Source: Serilophus lunatus (Eukaryota; Chordata; Aves; Passeriformes; Eurylaimidae). From it: 64,000 bases of DNA. Both the position numbers and the translations under genes were made by a program. The stretch spans positions 2,221,746-2,285,745 of the forward strand of contig VXBA01002668.1 in assembly GCA_013399895.1 (NCBI GenBank). The letters are read 5' to 3'. Shown here piece by piece: positions 1-13,473 of this stretch; within the stretch, counting starts at the first letter, position 1; each line of letters opens with the position of its first letter. Below the pieces are notes generated by a model that was given only the letters and a program-made list of their open reading frames with translations, was not told the origin of the DNA and made no database searches.

Positions 1-3000
1 GTAATATAAAATGCTTGGAAATGGCAAATCAGATTCACTGGATTAAAAAAAATAACAACCATACATTTTAATGAACTGCAAATATTCTCCCATTTATATC
101 ATAACAGCATGTCCAATTCGTTACACATTTTTGTATGTGTAAATGACAAGGCAAGGTGTAGAGAACAGTAAAATACTTTAATATTTGAAATAACTAACCC
201 AGAGACTTCCCGGTGACTGCTTCTTTGATGAGTTTTTGTAAAACATCATCTATGAATGTGTTTTTTTATTAAATAAATTTTAGTCACTGCAATGTTATTT
301 AAAGGCCTAGCAGAGACATGTATTTCCCTCTTAAACCAGTTACTGAATATACTGGTATATCTAACTAGGGAAACTAAAACAAAAATTTGTGTAGCAAGGG
401 AAGTCATATTAAAGCAAATGTGTTATTAGGCTTTTTTAATTACACAGCTATAAGCTTAGAATTATCTTTTTCATACATCTGCATATTATTAGTCATCTAA
501 AGTGACACTGTTGAAGAATGAAAGTCAAACTAAAATACCATAGGAATCCCTTTTTTTCAACATAAGGAACCTATTTTTTTAATTCAGATCTGCAGGGAAT
601 CTTAGTAGTGAGTGATGGAACTAACTATGGATAATTTTTTTTAATATATGTACCAGGCATCTGTGAATGCCTGATCAATAGCATACCTTTTATGTATCTG
701 TGGTGTAAATGGTATACCATTGGGAACGGTACAGTTGCACTACTCTCCACATTGGTTCTGTGATAGTCGCATTTTCCCATAGCTAGTCTCCATGGGCAAG
801 ATAAATCTTAGCCAGGATGATCCCAGCCATGGAACAGCTTTGACTGTGTGCCATGACATCAGAGCTGAGAAGATATCCTGATGCCTAATGTCCATGCAGC
901 TGCCTGCCTTGAAGAGATGGAGTTCTTCCCAGTACCCTGCTCTGACCAAACCAAGGACAGACAGCTGCTGGGATAGAAGTATCTGCAAATACCATAATTA
1001 TTCCCATGGGTTTTTTTCTTACCTGTTTTGTAGGCTTGAGAATCTCCAACGTACATGAAATTCAGTGTTTAGTTTGGATACAAAACTAAAGTAAATTCAC
1101 ACAATTGTTTGACCTTTCTTTACTGAAAAAGAAAGAAGTTCTGTAAAGTACTGCAATAGGAAACTATTCCTGTATCAAACTGGGTGTTTTACACATTTTT
1201 TTAAAATTCTGTTTCACTGCAGAAGGCCTGAAGTCTTATCAAAGCTTTATGTCAGCAACTTAAACAGAGGACCTAGCACAAACATTTGCAAAAAGCTGAA
1301 TCTCAGCCTTCATGGACGTGCAATCCATAGGTTCTCACTTCTTTCTTGAAGCTATTCCTTTTAATCTTACATTGAATCTACAAAAAATTATTATTGTGGT
1401 GTCAAAGTTGCTTTATTGTAAAAATTAATTTTTCCCTATGGTACAGAATATAAATATAAAATCTTGAAGCTTCCAGTACAACATTGATTAAAGCTTCCTG
1501 ATAGTCTGCAAACCTACAAATGGAGTTTAATAGTAAGTGTATCAGCTCCCTCCTATCTGAAGTTCAGCTCCAACCCATGAGTTTTCAAAGTCTTCATTAA
1601 TTACCTTAAAATCAGACACTGAAGGTGAATTTAAAACTACACTTTTTGTCTGTCTCATGTCCTCATTAAAAAAAAAATAAAAATCTGCAATAGTAGACAT
1701 GCATTTTTTCCTCAAAAACGTGAAAAAAGGAGTAATTAAACTCTTCTGCTATACCATAAAATATGACACAATTTTTCTATATTAGTCCCAGTAATTAATT
1801 CTAGAATGCCAACAGACATATTCTTATCTGTCTGTACTCCTGGAGGTCCCTCTCAGAGCATTCTCTGAGCAATGACAACGGTACAAAGAAAATTTAAGGT
1901 TTATGAGAATGCTACTGTAAAATCTAGGTTATGAGAACAGGTCCAGGAGTCCCCTTGACACCAGCCTCTGTGAAGGAAGGACACGTATGTATCACTTTAT
2001 CAGGAGCAATAAATTTCTCATGAAGTTGCCTGAGAGTCTCTGTGCCTATCCTGTTAACTACAGCTCCTATATCTGTATTGCTGGTTCTCTGTATTCACAG
2101 TAGAACAAATAGCATAACTATCAGTTAGGAGGACTTCAAATACCAATTGCACAGGCAACATTTCCAGTATGATTAAAATTCTAGCCTAACTCACATTTGA
2201 TTTGGGGAGTCACTACTTCTTAACAGGATAAATGGAAGAATCCATTGAAAAAATACATAACATGTATTTTCTGTCTCCAGCTGAGCCTATATAGTCAGTT
2301 GGCCTCTAGACCCTTGGATTTTATATCTATCCCATCACTTTCCAAGCTATAATTCACTCCTTGTCTTTCAGCACTATGCTAACATGAACAGGCTTTTTTT
2401 TGCCACACAAAATCCTCTGACAAACACATTTGATGACTCATAATTGTTCTGCTTTGTTTCTTGCAGGGATGCCAAGAGCATTATGTCCATTGCACAGGAG
2501 TTGACTGAATTTATTAATGCTTATCATTAATATTAACCATGTCCTTTTAGTAAAAAAAAAAAAACACCACCATCTCCATTGTGAAGTATTTCTTTTTCAT
2601 AAAAATATAGAACAGATGTAAATCTAAAATAATCCACTCAATCAAATGTTCAGAAAAAGACTAGAGGGAGAGGCCTGCCATCCCTAATAAAACACTGGCT
2701 TGGAAGCTATGGTTGCCCAAAATCATGGCTCTGACTCTTCTCTGTTTGGATACCTCTACCGGTTCAGATTTTGAGGTAGAGGTTCCCTGAGCTTAGCTGC
2801 AGGTTGGATCTCTACTGAGCTAATTTCTTTCTGTTACACAAAGGGTAGAAAACGCCCTGCTACCCTGGCGTTCCATTTTAGTCTCCAATTCATCTACATT
2901 GTGTGAACTTTCCTCTTTTCCCCAAGGTATGAGAAGAGATTAATTGTCATGAGGAATGCTTGTAGCATCCAGCAAATGTGTCACACTCATGTCATGTTCT

Positions 3001-6000
3001 CCCATAGAAATCCCCCTTTTCTCTTGAAATTAGCATAGCAAACTATTCATGGGCTGCAATGCAAAATGCATAGCCAAAAAAACGTGCTGTTGGTGCAGCT
3101 TTTTTTATTTAATAGAGACATAGTTATCAACTTACTTAAGTCATTTCTCCCCGTTTGGAAAGCTGTCTGTATCTGCAGCTGTGTGTGCTTTGGTGAGGTA
3201 TTCATCCCACCATCTCTGTCTTGGCCATGATGTGCAGAAACAATCAGAATTTAGTTCAACATTTTGACCAGTTAACAGTTTTGTAGCTTCTGTTTGTCCT
3301 TCAGTTTTTTTAAACAGTATTTGAGCTCATCCCCTACCTCGTCTTCTGGTTGCCATAAGGGCTGAGGCAGAGGAAACAAACACAGTGGTGTAGCTGTTCT
3401 CTGTTCCCAACCATCTCTGATGGGCTGGTAGTCTGCATCAAAGTACGCAGTGATTCCTGATAATTTATTGTTAGAACAAAACTAGTGCAAACATTTGAAA
3501 AACCTTTTGTTCAGGGATGTATTTCCTGAGCTTGATTACTTTGTAGTGACAATAAATGCATTCATCCAGGTATTACAAGTTAATAAAAAATGGTATCTCT
3601 TGGTTGTTGCGATATGACGGTTCAAAAAAATGTAGCAGCTGCAGACTACATTGCATCTCTTAAAATAAACATCAAAATAGAGATATTGATCAAAAATAAC
3701 AATCAGGAAATGATGACATGAACAATGCAAATAGTAGCAGCCAGGTGTTGTGACCTGATTCACAGTTATTTTTTCCAGGCACCACCACGTCCCCCGAGCA
3801 GCATGTTGTTTAGTAACCTCAGCTGGCACTGGAACAAATTCTTCTCTTACAAGCTCAGATTCATCTTATCTGTCTGTAGATGTCCCTTACACAGATGCTG
3901 AAGTGTACACCAGTTTTACCTGGCTTCATCTAAAGGTAGAGAAGATAAAGAGGAACAGCCTCCACAGAAGGAATTTATTTCACACAACTTAGGCACTTTT
4001 TTTCAGTTGGAGTAAATCCCCATTGGAAGTGCCTTTTATTCCTTCTTGACTATAAAGAGAGCTAAGAGCAGAGTTAGACACCCAGCTTTAGAGATGCCAA
4101 AGAGAGAAAAATAAATCCCCAAACCAAACTTCTAGTCCTAAAGATTAAGAAAAATTCTGAGAAACTCTCAAAGGATGAAAATTTGAAGGTAAACTTCAAA
4201 TCAGGTTATTACACTTTTAATCATCTTCATGAGCCTTGGAGGTCTTATGGAGACTTTGAAAATATATTAAAATAGAGGTCTAGACTGAAGACTAATGTGA
4301 ACAGACAGAAGTCCCTGACAACTAGGAGAATACTCTGCCTTTCACTGGATGTTTTCCCGTAATTGCTTATTTTAAACCTGAGTGATTTCCTGATAATACA
4401 TTTTAAATTTTTTTTGCAATGACCTCTTTAGCTAATGACTTAGATCAGATAGTTTTTTGCATTTGCTGCATTCATTGTATTTCGTAGTCAGTGACTAAGT
4501 TCCTGCTGTCAGCAGATGGGTTACTATCTGCATGTCCTTAGCAAGGAGAGATTTAACAGCAGATGCAGTTTTGATCAGATTTTTTCAATTCTGCCTTTAG
4601 CATGCAGTCACTCAATATTTAAAATTAGATATTGGATGATGTTAAGATATACCAGCAATTTTTTTTCTGGTTCATTATATACTAAAATTTTGAGACCATC
4701 TGCTTCACAAGCTTCTTGGACCAAAGACATTAGTCCTTAACTTTCTTATTGAGTGCCTGTGAGCACTGGATTTATTAAATCAGCATGGAACATTGAAAAA
4801 TATTGCAATATACTGGTTAGAACAGGCATGAAATTGTTGAATCTAATGTCTCTATTTTGATTAAGTTCTGTTTTTTTAAAAAATATGTTTCTTTTGGTTT
4901 TCTATATAGAGTAGATATTGCTGTTGAATGGTGAAGCTGACAGACTGGAGAAAAACATTGCCAGGATATAGTTTGTTTCTGATAGTCTTACCAGAATTAC
5001 TCAGTTATTCTACATTTTATGCCTATTATTTCTGATTTCTCTCCTACCGCCTAAGGCTACACTGAGGAACAAGTAGATGGTCCTTGAGGATCTTTTCCAT
5101 TACTCTCTATTTCATTGGAAATAAATGGCTATGTACATACTGAATACGTCAACTTCAGAATAGCTTCAGTCACTCAAAACAGAAATTTATTGCCCCACAC
5201 TCCTTTGCCATGAATATTAAACTTCAAACTAGTGCCACTTGAATCTACCAACATTGCCATAATGAAACACCTTCAAAGAAAATATCTGATGCAGACACTA
5301 TGCATCACTTTACAAATTCCTTTCTTTATATCCTCAAGCCATTATATGCTACATGGCTTTTTAAGAAGTTCATTTCTGTGTATGCTAAGTGGGGCTGATT
5401 TTTGCAACCACGTCGCTTGCTCTAAGCAGGAACACCTCATTTGTGCTTTCTTCCCTCCTTTGTCAAAGATGTGACAATAATTAGCACCATGTTTTGCTCA
5501 CCTATACTTTTTGAAAGACACCTTCAACATGGGAATTCAAACAGACAGTGACCATATCTTTTATATGGGCAAGAGTATTTGTCCAGCTTTAGCTACAGGA
5601 AAGACTATCCTGAAAAAGTCAAACTGTTTTGTGTAAAAGATTGGAAATCATTGTTTTGTGACAGTGTAGCTACAAAATCTGATTTTTATCTGATTTTAAG
5701 TTTTAGCTATTTGAAAGACTAGCAAATATCTGCAAGAGGACGCTCCCTAATGTAATAAAATCTCTAAGACACTTGATGCCACAGTCCATGTGTTTTCTGC
5801 TTTGTTGTCTCATATAATTTTGCCTTACGGAATTTTAGTAGTGTTGGGGTTATTGAGGTCCCTTACTTTCAGAAGACCAATTTTTCAAATATTTCTTAGG
5901 AACCTAGCTTTTGGCCTCCTGTTTTGAACATCAAGCTCACAAAGAAGTCTTTTTTGGGCTTGTGATTGAAAATACATTGTTCTGGAGTGTCAGGGAAGGT

Positions 6001-9000
6001 CTGCCCTATGCAAAGACATGTGGTACACAGACCCCCTTGAAAGCACTGGCCTGTCTGTGTAGACACTAGAAGGATGGCCTGTTGATGGAGACTTGTGTTT
6101 GTTGTTAGCGGGTCCTGCTGCCAGGAGGTTTTAATAAATCAGATAATGAAGCTCAGATAAGTCAAGCAGTTTCCTGCTGCATTGGATGTTACTCTGTTAC
6201 CTACCTTTCTTATGTCACAGAACGAAAAATTCCCTTCTGAGAAAGGCATCAAAGACATGCTTCATCCTTGCAGCCTCCCTCCCTACTGCCTGTGTTCCTC
6301 TAGAAGCATCTAGAAGACCTCCCTTGCAGGTCTCCCCATTATCTAGACCTCTCTCCTTCCCAGACCAGGACCAGTCTGGCTCCCAGTTCCTGCACTGCAG
6401 GCTTTGACCATGCTGGTGAAATGATTTGAGCCAGTCTTTCCAAAACGAGTATGCCCTCACAGTTTTACTTTGTGCCGTGCACATGACACACTGTTTGGAA
6501 AAAGCTTTACTGTGCAATGCAGAGACATGCCCTTAAAGACACAAAGAGTTAACACAGTGTAATTCTCCTAATAAAACTAAAGGCAGTGCATCATAGTTTT
6601 ATAAGCTATGGCAGGGTGTGTGACACCATGTAATTTTTGAGGAATGTTATACTTTGCAAGAAAACAACAATACCCTGTGCCTTTTTAAGGCTGGGGTTTT
6701 CTTCCTGCCAAACCCACCCATTTTCTTTGTTCTGATTGCAGTAGTAAATATTTTGGTGAAGACATTTAATGAGGATTACAAAGATTCTTTTATTTTACCT
6801 TAGAAAGGGGCATTTCAGAGGTTTACCAAGAAAATTCATCTGCATCTGAAGTGAATGAAAAATACCATGCACTGTATATTTGCTGAAGTAGACCTTACAG
6901 GAATAAATACAACAGAAAGGCATGTAAAATTAGGCCCAGTATGATTAAAAGACAAAGTCATGACTGAAATGCACAGTGATAAAACTGGGCTTTTCTCAAA
7001 GTTCCCTGTCACAAATGTAACATAACTGAGTTCGTGCTTAGCTCAGGAAAGTTGAAACAAATTGCCTCTTTAGTAAGTCAGTTTTCCTCATTTCGTTTAA
7101 ATGAGAAAAGTCTGGTAGAAGCTATAGGGTCCCCTTTAGCAATGAGAAGACTGGGAATAATATTGGATGTTGATTTATGTAGGAGGACGTGCTGACCTTA
7201 ATCTGAGCAATGAATGGGTCTGAGAGCCATTGCCCTGCACACTGCTCTGGCGAATCTGGGGGCAAAGTTTATTGATGAGCTGGCTGTTCCCAGGAAACTG
7301 AAGGGCTCTGGCAACTTCAGACTGCCCTTCCCAGTCAGGAGTAGTTATGGAAACTTGCCGGTACCTCTAGCTTTATCTCCCTGCCTAATGCAGGAACTCA
7401 CAGTCTTAGAGACAGCAGTCATTCAGGGGCAGGAGATCAATGTTCACCACCGATGTATTCCATGCAGGGGGTGAAACAACTTACACCTGGCCATCAGTTC
7501 CCACAATTGCCTCAGACCCTGGCCTCAGGGGCTATGGCCTGATAATTACTTTAGACCAAATGCTTCAGCTTATTCTCCAGCCATGGCTTTACCACATTCG
7601 AGGAATGACTTGTTTTCAGACTCACTCCATGGTTACCTCTCCCACTGAAGGACTACCACAGCTCACCACTGCTCACCTAGTCCCCACTTAACCTTCCTAT
7701 AGGAGAGAACATCTTATTCTGGTCTGTTTTCAGCCCACCACCCCGTTAACTCATTATTCTTCTATCAAGCTTATTTATTTTTTCCACTTCCCTCTCAGAA
7801 GCATAAACCTATTTTGTATCTCTGTGTAACTGATTTAAATACTTGCTTTTCTGAAGCACCATACAATTTAGTGAAATCCTTGACTACTGCATCTGCTACT
7901 TACTGTTATTGCTATATTGTGCTTAACTACATTTTTAAACTATTTTCTTATTGATGGGTATTTCAACCCATTCTTTAATAGCTATAAAGGAGATAGTCAA
8001 TTGAAATAGAAGTAATGTTTGTTCCATTATTTTTGTAAAACAAGACAAGAAAGCACATTGCAATATACACTCAGATTTTAAAATTATGGAATGTAAGAAT
8101 TGAAGTCTCATGAACCTAAATATTACTAACAGAAAGAATAGTTGTTTTTTAGTGTCATATTTTTCAAGATGGTATTGAAGGGACAGTAAGTAGTAGGCAT
8201 AGCCAGTGCTGGACACTTGGGAGCAATGTGTAAGTGTACACAAAGCTGTTTTGATGGTTTAACAGAGATGCATGTTGCATGTGATTTAAAGAAAATCCAA
8301 AGCAGATTAAACATTCTTACATTTTGCTGGCACTGAGGCATGTCTATAGATCCCAGTGGGTACCTAATAGCATCTTTAAACATTTAAAGACATTTTGAAA
8401 ACCTTGCTAATTTTTTCAACCCTGAAGAGCAAGTTATGATGGAACAGTCCTTCTAAATGGTAACAGGGAACATTCAAGCCCATGCATACCCTTTGCTGGG
8501 AGATACTGAAGGACTGAATTAATAAGGGTGTGTTTGACATGGCAAGAAAAATGGGGAATACAAGATGAAGAACTTGTATATGTACAGGCCTGTATATATA
8601 TAGATACATAGATATCTTTATGCACACACATTCAGACCTAAAGTCAGGGCACACTTTAATTCGTATGAAAACCAGAACAGAAATGGGATGTGTTTCATCT
8701 GACTGCATGCTTGATTGCAGGAATTCTTATAAATGAATCCATAGGAGCTCACAGCTGAAATGATGATCCATTTGCTACTTGCCATGTTATCTGTGCAAAG
8801 CGATGTAAATGAATATGAAATTCACTTCTGCATGACTCCTGAAAATGACAAAACATTTCTTATCTAAGCACAGAATAAGAAAGACGATCCATAGTAACTA
8901 ATGGTACTGACATGCAATCTTGTCTGACATTCTTCCTACAAGCATTTATTAGTAATTTGCTAAAGGGAGGACATATGACTAACAGGGGTCAGTTAGTCAT

Positions 9001-10682
9001 TGAGTTTGGCTGAATTTCATGTTTGGATCCTGTAAAAGGATGATGTCTGACTATCTTTGAAATATTTAAATATAAAGTAATCACCAATGGCAATATGTAA
9101 AAAGAACTTGTTTATTCTGTGTATTTCATAGTGTGACTGTCTGAGCCTAAGTTCCAAAATGATGAATTTATTTTCAAAACTTCATCGTAAACCTGTTCTT
9201 TAGGGCGGAGGGTGGGGAGTAGTGAGTGGTAGGGCAGTTTATCCTCCATTTCCCTTTCCCATTTTTAAGTTTTGTATTAACTTTCAGGGAAAACGTACAT
9301 TTTCCTCTTGGTCTTTTAAAGGCATAAGGATAGATAAATAAATACTTACAGTTTTTCAATAATAAATCCTCAGAATAAATGGCATCTGCAACACTGTGCC
9401 AACTGCAAGTTTTCTCATCCACTGGGGTCTCAGTGGAGGTGTCGGGAAAAGTAGGACTACCTACAATTATTTTAACCAATTGCTGTTCTGATTCTATGCA
9501 GCAGCTCAAGGAGAAGATGCAAGAAACTATTGTCCCATAAAGCAACTTGGTCACTCCCTCTTGGAAACAGCATTAATGAAGATAATTCCTGAGGGCTGTA
9601 CCCACAAGGAGTGATGTGGCCAAGAACAGTGGCTACATGGAGTGGAACAGTTCATTAAGAGGACATGAGGATCTCATCCACCTCTGACATTCTCTAGTCT
9701 GGTCCTGTGGTCTGTGTGACCACTCTAAAGGAATTTGCTATGCAGAGATTGCATCCCAAGGCAGATAAAGTGTCACTGAATGAGGAGAGTGAGGATATCT
9801 GCTATATAAGCACAAGTCAAAACCACAGCTGAAGTGCCAATGTAACACACCCTGACCTACTGCACAGGCTTGAAAAGTCCTCCTGCTTATTAGCTCAATT
9901 CTGAGAGCTTTTATTGTATGTATTTGAAATACTAGAATTTCATCTGAGTGTTGGCTTTGGATTCCTGGAAACTCAAACACTGGTGTCACATGTGCGAGGT
10001 CTTTTCTGAACTGGATACAAGGAACCACAAATTTTTTGGTGTTTTGTTTTTGTTTTCTAAGGTTTAGGTTGAATTTGGCATGGGAGGTTTATGAGTTTCA
10101 GTGTACATTAAGGCACATACTTCTAGGACAGAGAGCATGTTGGAAGTGTTCAACAGGAATTATCATCTATTTACACTTTTTTTGTTTATTAAATGGGTTA
10201 TTACTGAGGGATTATAATGAGTGTTGGTTCACAGAAGCATTACTCACAACATCTATGAAAAAAGTTCCAGTTTTTGCAGATCATCTGCTTCTCCATGCTC
10301 AACACTGCAATTAGTCGCAGGGAGTCAGCAGGACATGTTCAAGTCTCCTTCAACAGTGATGGATGGATGAATTTATATGACAGGAGTTACAACGATGTTG
10401 ATTTGTGATATGGAAGTGCTGTTGGTAGTCTTAAAGTCTTTAGGCAGCTTTTTTAACAACCCTAGAAGAATCCCACATTGCTATGGGAAAGGAGTTTTTC
10501 TAGAATGTATGGGAAAGCTTAGGAATTGTGCTAGAATTGAATATCTTTCTGTCGCAGATGGGATCTCTTAGATAGGGAGTAGTTAATGAGTAGCCTGATG
10601 TCATAAAGCAGCTGAGGGAATGATCATGAAAACCTACTACCCTTATGCCCAGAACCACTGTTTTGTCTTCCTAAACAGTCTG
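1..10682. other. AT-rich stretch, no gene or clear repeat
   Basis: I see no gene, RNA gene or recognisable transposon here. Short A and T runs are scattered throughout. Slightly GC-richer patches lie near 6,000-6,420 (C-rich around 6,270-6,410) and 7,210-7,720. They have no repeat ends, terminal duplications or protein similarity that I can recognise. The ORFs are all about 130 codons or shorter and resemble no family known to me. It is probably intergenic or intronic DNA that may contain very old, unrecognisable repeats. Confidence 0.6.
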
Positions 10683-10777
10683 CTGGAGGTGACCCTGCTC
10701 TGAGCAGGAGATGGGACTAGGTGATCTTCAGAGACATTTTCCAACCTTAACTACTTGGTGATTCTCTCATAATTCCA
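10683..10777 (+). mobile_element. CR1 LINE 3'-end fragment
   Basis: The fragment matches the end of avian CR1 elements: an 'aggtgaccctgctctgagcag' stretch, then 'gactaggtgatcttcagag', a 'ttccaacctta' equivalent, and a decayed 'gattctctcata' tail in place of the usual octamer repeat. Only about the last 95 bases of the element are present, so it is a 5'-truncated insertion. It is the only recognisable transposon in the first 21.9 kb. It is clearly diverged and therefore old. Confidence 0.8.
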
Positions 10778-13447
10778 TCATTTTTGTCTGTTGTGTGTTT
10801 CACTCATAGGCTTTAGAATTTTGGAAGAAAATGTGATAAAGATCTAACAATCCTTTATTTGGGGTTCTTAAAAGCAAAAAATACTGCACATCACTTCTCA
10901 ATGATCTCCTGAGGCTATAGCCTTAAGATCTTGAAAGTCACACACATACAAATGTCAAAGATTTCAACTTTATCCAGGTATTTATGGAGCCCAAATTCAC
11001 TGCCTAATAGGAAATGTGTGTGCTTATGCATACAAAGTGACACACTTAAATGCTGCAATGTCAGGAAAAGCTTTCTGATCTGCAAAGGTCTTAATTGCAA
11101 GAACTGCTTCACCTGAAATAGATGAGGAGCTCAGATGCTAAGTTAGGCGGAAGCAAGACAGATTTTACTCATATATGTTACTATCCTGAACTCAGATGTG
11201 TGATTATGTCAAAAGGAATTGAGAAAGCCTTATGACTGCTAAGGATATCCATGAGACAGAGACTGTAGTGTACATTCAATTATTAGGTTGGTTTCTTCAA
11301 AGATTATGTTTATATTGAATAGTATTCTCCTTTTGAGTTAGAGAACCATGTGTTCAAATTGTGCATAAAACCAAGGCATGTGAAAGCAATTTTTTTAGTC
11401 TACATTTTATTATTTCATAATAAAATTTAAATCTCTCATGACTTACTAATATCTGGTTGCATACTATATGTCACTGGCAATTGGTATAATCTAAATGATG
11501 CAACTTCTCAATAATTTAAAAAGCTTCTGAGATGCCAGTTACATGATGTGGTAGCTCATGGTCTGCTTAAGTTTTAGTCTGTATTCTAGCATCATCTTTT
11601 TTTATTATTATCATTATTTCAATTATTATTACAATATAAACAACTATAGTTATTTGGAAGACAAAATGAGTTCTTTCTACTAGTGAAGAAAAACTAAAGA
11701 AATCTGAAATGAAGCAAAAGCATATAACTATGTTGTATTCATGTTCCTTGTATTTAATTTCAAAGAATGCCCCTTTTGTGTTGATACTGAGGTTGTAAGC
11801 ATTATAATTAAATGTTTCATTAACATGGGACTAACCCACTATAGTAAACACTACCTTTTGCAAGGTCAATCAGTTCTGTGGTATTCATCCTATTTATCCC
11901 TTTCATAACAACTTTACAGTTACTGTATGCTTTCACTTATTAATCTATTTCAGAGTATTAAGAGAAAGTATTATTTTCTTATTGCATTATCTAATTCTGT
12001 CTCAAATACAGGTTTCTTTCATTGGCACCAGTACTCTCCCATGTTTTCTAGAATATGTAGTCTAACTAATTCTAATTGCATCTTACTTTTCATAAGGAAG
12101 GAGCAAAAGGAGAGCTACCTAATGCCACTCTACTCCTTTTTGCCATACCACTGCCTAGCAGAAAATGCTTGGATTGCTGTCATATATTTAAAGTGTTTCT
12201 TTGAATCTTTCTGAAACCCACAAAATACTTCACATTTGTTCATGTTAGAGAACTCTGAAAGAAAGGAAAGGATTTTCTCACCTAAATAATAAAACACCAC
12301 ATACACCAATACAGAAATTGCACCTGGGGTATTTGCAAGAGTGTGACTACATCAAGCTCCATGTGATGAAGGTAAAAATGGCCTTGCAAAAGTCAAACTG
12401 AGAGCTGCATGATTCAGGATCCACCTCTCCTTCTACATAAGAAATACAACAGAAATTCAAGACTAAAAGGAATATCTCTTACTAGTATCTCAGTCAAAAG
12501 ACAGTCAGAAAGAATTTTGAAAGCTCTATTCAGATTAGAGAGCTACATTCAGAGCTTGCCTTTAATCTTTCTGGAAAACACACTGATGGACACATAAATA
12601 CGTTGGGCTGCACTCTCCCAAGCAGGATGTCACCCTGCAAAGTAGCCAGTGTGACAGATCTTCTACTTGAGAAGTTATAAATTAAATATTGTGGGGTTTT
12701 TGTCCTAGACTAAATAATATTTTTTCAATATTTCTATGTTCAAAAATAAAACGTCTTTCATACTGAAATTTAAAAAGTACTGCAATTTCTAAGAAGCAGT
12801 CTTGAGCCTCACTATGCTCTGTCTAAATATCTCATATTTGCTGTCTCAATAATTAATATAGTGTAAAATATTGGAAAAATTCTTCTACTTAGTACGTAGC
12901 ATGTTTTTGCTAATGAGAGTATAGTAACTTACAAAAGAACAGTAGATCATGAGTTTAGCTGCATTTTGCAGTGCACTGATTTAGAAAATAAAGCACAGCC
13001 TCAGTCTTAAATTTCATAGATGATATGCTGGCCCTGTTGAAGTCAATTAAAATTTTGCCATTGATTTCCAATGGTGAGAGCGTTCCACAATACAGGCTTG
13101 GAATGTAAAAGAAATCAATATTATTTTAAGACATTTACTAGCTGAATTCTGTTTATTTTTTATTCCCTTGGTTCCTTCATGTAGACCAAGAGAAATTCAT
13201 TAAGAGGACTTTGTGGTCTGATAGTTTAATGAATATGATTTAGACATGAGGCAACAGACTAAATCATATGACATTGCTTTCAGTTTTCAAACTTCCTTTT
13301 TATAACCAAAGAGATTTTTAGCATAGCAAAATGAAAAATTGACATACACTGCCTCACAAGCCTAGGAATATCAGCAAGATAGAACACATGCCTCAAGAAT
13401 TTTATTGATAATATCTTGTTCTATGTGAGCACACTCTCCCTACATAT

Positions 13448-13473
13448 GTGTGTGTATATATATATATACACAC
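13448..13473. repeat. (TG)n(TA)n(CA)n microsatellite, palindromic
   Basis: A TG run passes into seven TA units and then into a short CA run. Bases 13,450-13,473 form a perfect 24-bp palindrome centred on the TA tract, so the sequence could form a cruciform or hairpin. It is probably a compound dinucleotide microsatellite. Confidence 0.85.
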
